A stretch of DNA of 5,097 nucleotides from Bacteroidota bacterium (GTDB lineage: Bacteria; Bacteroidota; Bacteroidia; Chitinophagales; LD1). The position numbers were made by a program, and so were the translations under genes. A model generated the notes under the pieces. That model saw only the letters and a list, made by a program, of their open reading frames with translations, was not told where the DNA came from and ran no database searches. The DNA lies in contig PLSN01000487.1 of assembly GCA_003165135.1 (NCBI GenBank), positions 1-5,097 of the forward strand. The letters are read 5' to 3'. Of this stretch, positions 4,884-5,097 are shown in pieces; position 1 is the first letter of the stretch; each line of letters starts with the position of its first letter.

Positions 4884-5097
4884 TGATTTCAAAAACGGGA
4901 GATGAATTATTGATAAATAAATGGCAAAAATTTTCCAAACACATGCGGATCAGATCCCTAAAGAAATCCCAAATGCAGACTCAAGCAAAAATCAATTATA
5001 CATTCAATAAATAACCATATTAAAATAACATATGCTTATTATGCTAATTTTTAATGCTCTAAGGAAAGGGCTAAAATTTACTCAATATGCGGAAAAT

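Larger units (their letters stand above)
4581..5097. other. 517-bp stretch without a convincing gene
   Basis: It is AT-rich downstream of paaN and again after about 4920. It contains repeat units at 4781-4807 and 4836-4883, a possible decayed third unit near 4692-4714, and a promoter-like TATTTTTG at 4668. No T-run hairpin follows paaN; the nearest candidate is a weak AGCT...AGCT pairing at 4584-4601 followed by TTTT. A 29-codon ATG frame at 4921-5010 is not recognisable. At the right edge an ATG at 5087 is preceded by AAGGAAAGGG (5061-5070) and AT-rich sequence, so a + strand gene may begin there, but only three codons are visible. Near-direct copies of TATGCT lie at 5031-5036 and 5040-5045, with AATGCT at 5053-5058. 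Confidence 0.6.

Noticed and set aside
4753..4944. 63-codon - strand frame
   Set aside because: Much of it is translated repeat: VMLSQAKHP comes from unit A and GWLAQDD from unit B. This is a typical spurious frame over intergenic repeats.
4921..5010. 29-codon + strand frame starting MAKIFQTHADQIP
   Set aside because: It is short and unrecognised, with no initiation signal beyond AT-rich sequence. An open frame of this length is expected by chance, although a small peptide cannot be excluded.

Overview
The window looks like a stretch of Bacteroidota chromosome, probably from the Chitinophagales/Sphingobacteriales/Flavobacteriales side of the phylum. The evidence is a GldH gliding-motility lipoprotein, a Bacteroidota-type RicT with a cysteine-rich N-terminus and an Arg/Asn/Gln/Gly-rich tail, absence of obvious Shine-Dalgarno sequences with A-rich leaders instead, and dispersed-type intergenic repeats that recur in this phylum. 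The genus cannot be fixed from this sequence.

Layout, left to right. (1) Positions 1-611, + strand: the C-terminal half of citrate synthase (gltA), truncated by the window edge, with all three catalytic residues present. (2) Positions 612-780: a convergent intergenic region with a strong bidirectional rho-independent terminator (678-709). It is flanked by two inverted copies of a CCTCTCC/GGAGAGG hairpin repeat, whose outer ends are a perfect 12-bp inverted repeat abutting the stop codons of both neighbouring genes. (3) Positions 781-2709, - strand: a two-gene unit, ricT (PSP1/YaaT family) then gldH, separated by 27 bp. (4) Positions 2710-2927: a divergent intergenic region with a perfect 10-bp-stem hairpin, an 8-bp direct repeat and a perfect 9-bp DnaA-box sequence. 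(5) Positions 2928-4580, + strand: paaN, a stand-alone aldehyde dehydrogenase of phenylacetate catabolism with an intact active site. (6) Positions 4581-5097: no convincing gene. It holds two, perhaps three, copies of a TGTCATnnTGAGCC...GCGAA repeat, a promoter-like TATTTTTG, and possibly the first codons of a gene beyond the right edge.

The genes serve different processes: TCA cycle entry, RNA-processing control, gliding/type IX secretion, and phenylacetyl-CoA catabolism. Only ricT-gldH looks like an operon. PaaN feeds ring-cleavage products toward beta-oxidation and the acetyl-CoA used by citrate synthase, but that link is metabolic only and no other paa gene is present. I found no convincing undescribed multi-gene system. 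The most interesting items are the stop-codon-abutting inverted repeat pair around the terminator, the DnaA-box sequence in the divergent region, the repeat with a 22-bp interruption near the right end, and the RGG-like tail on RicT.
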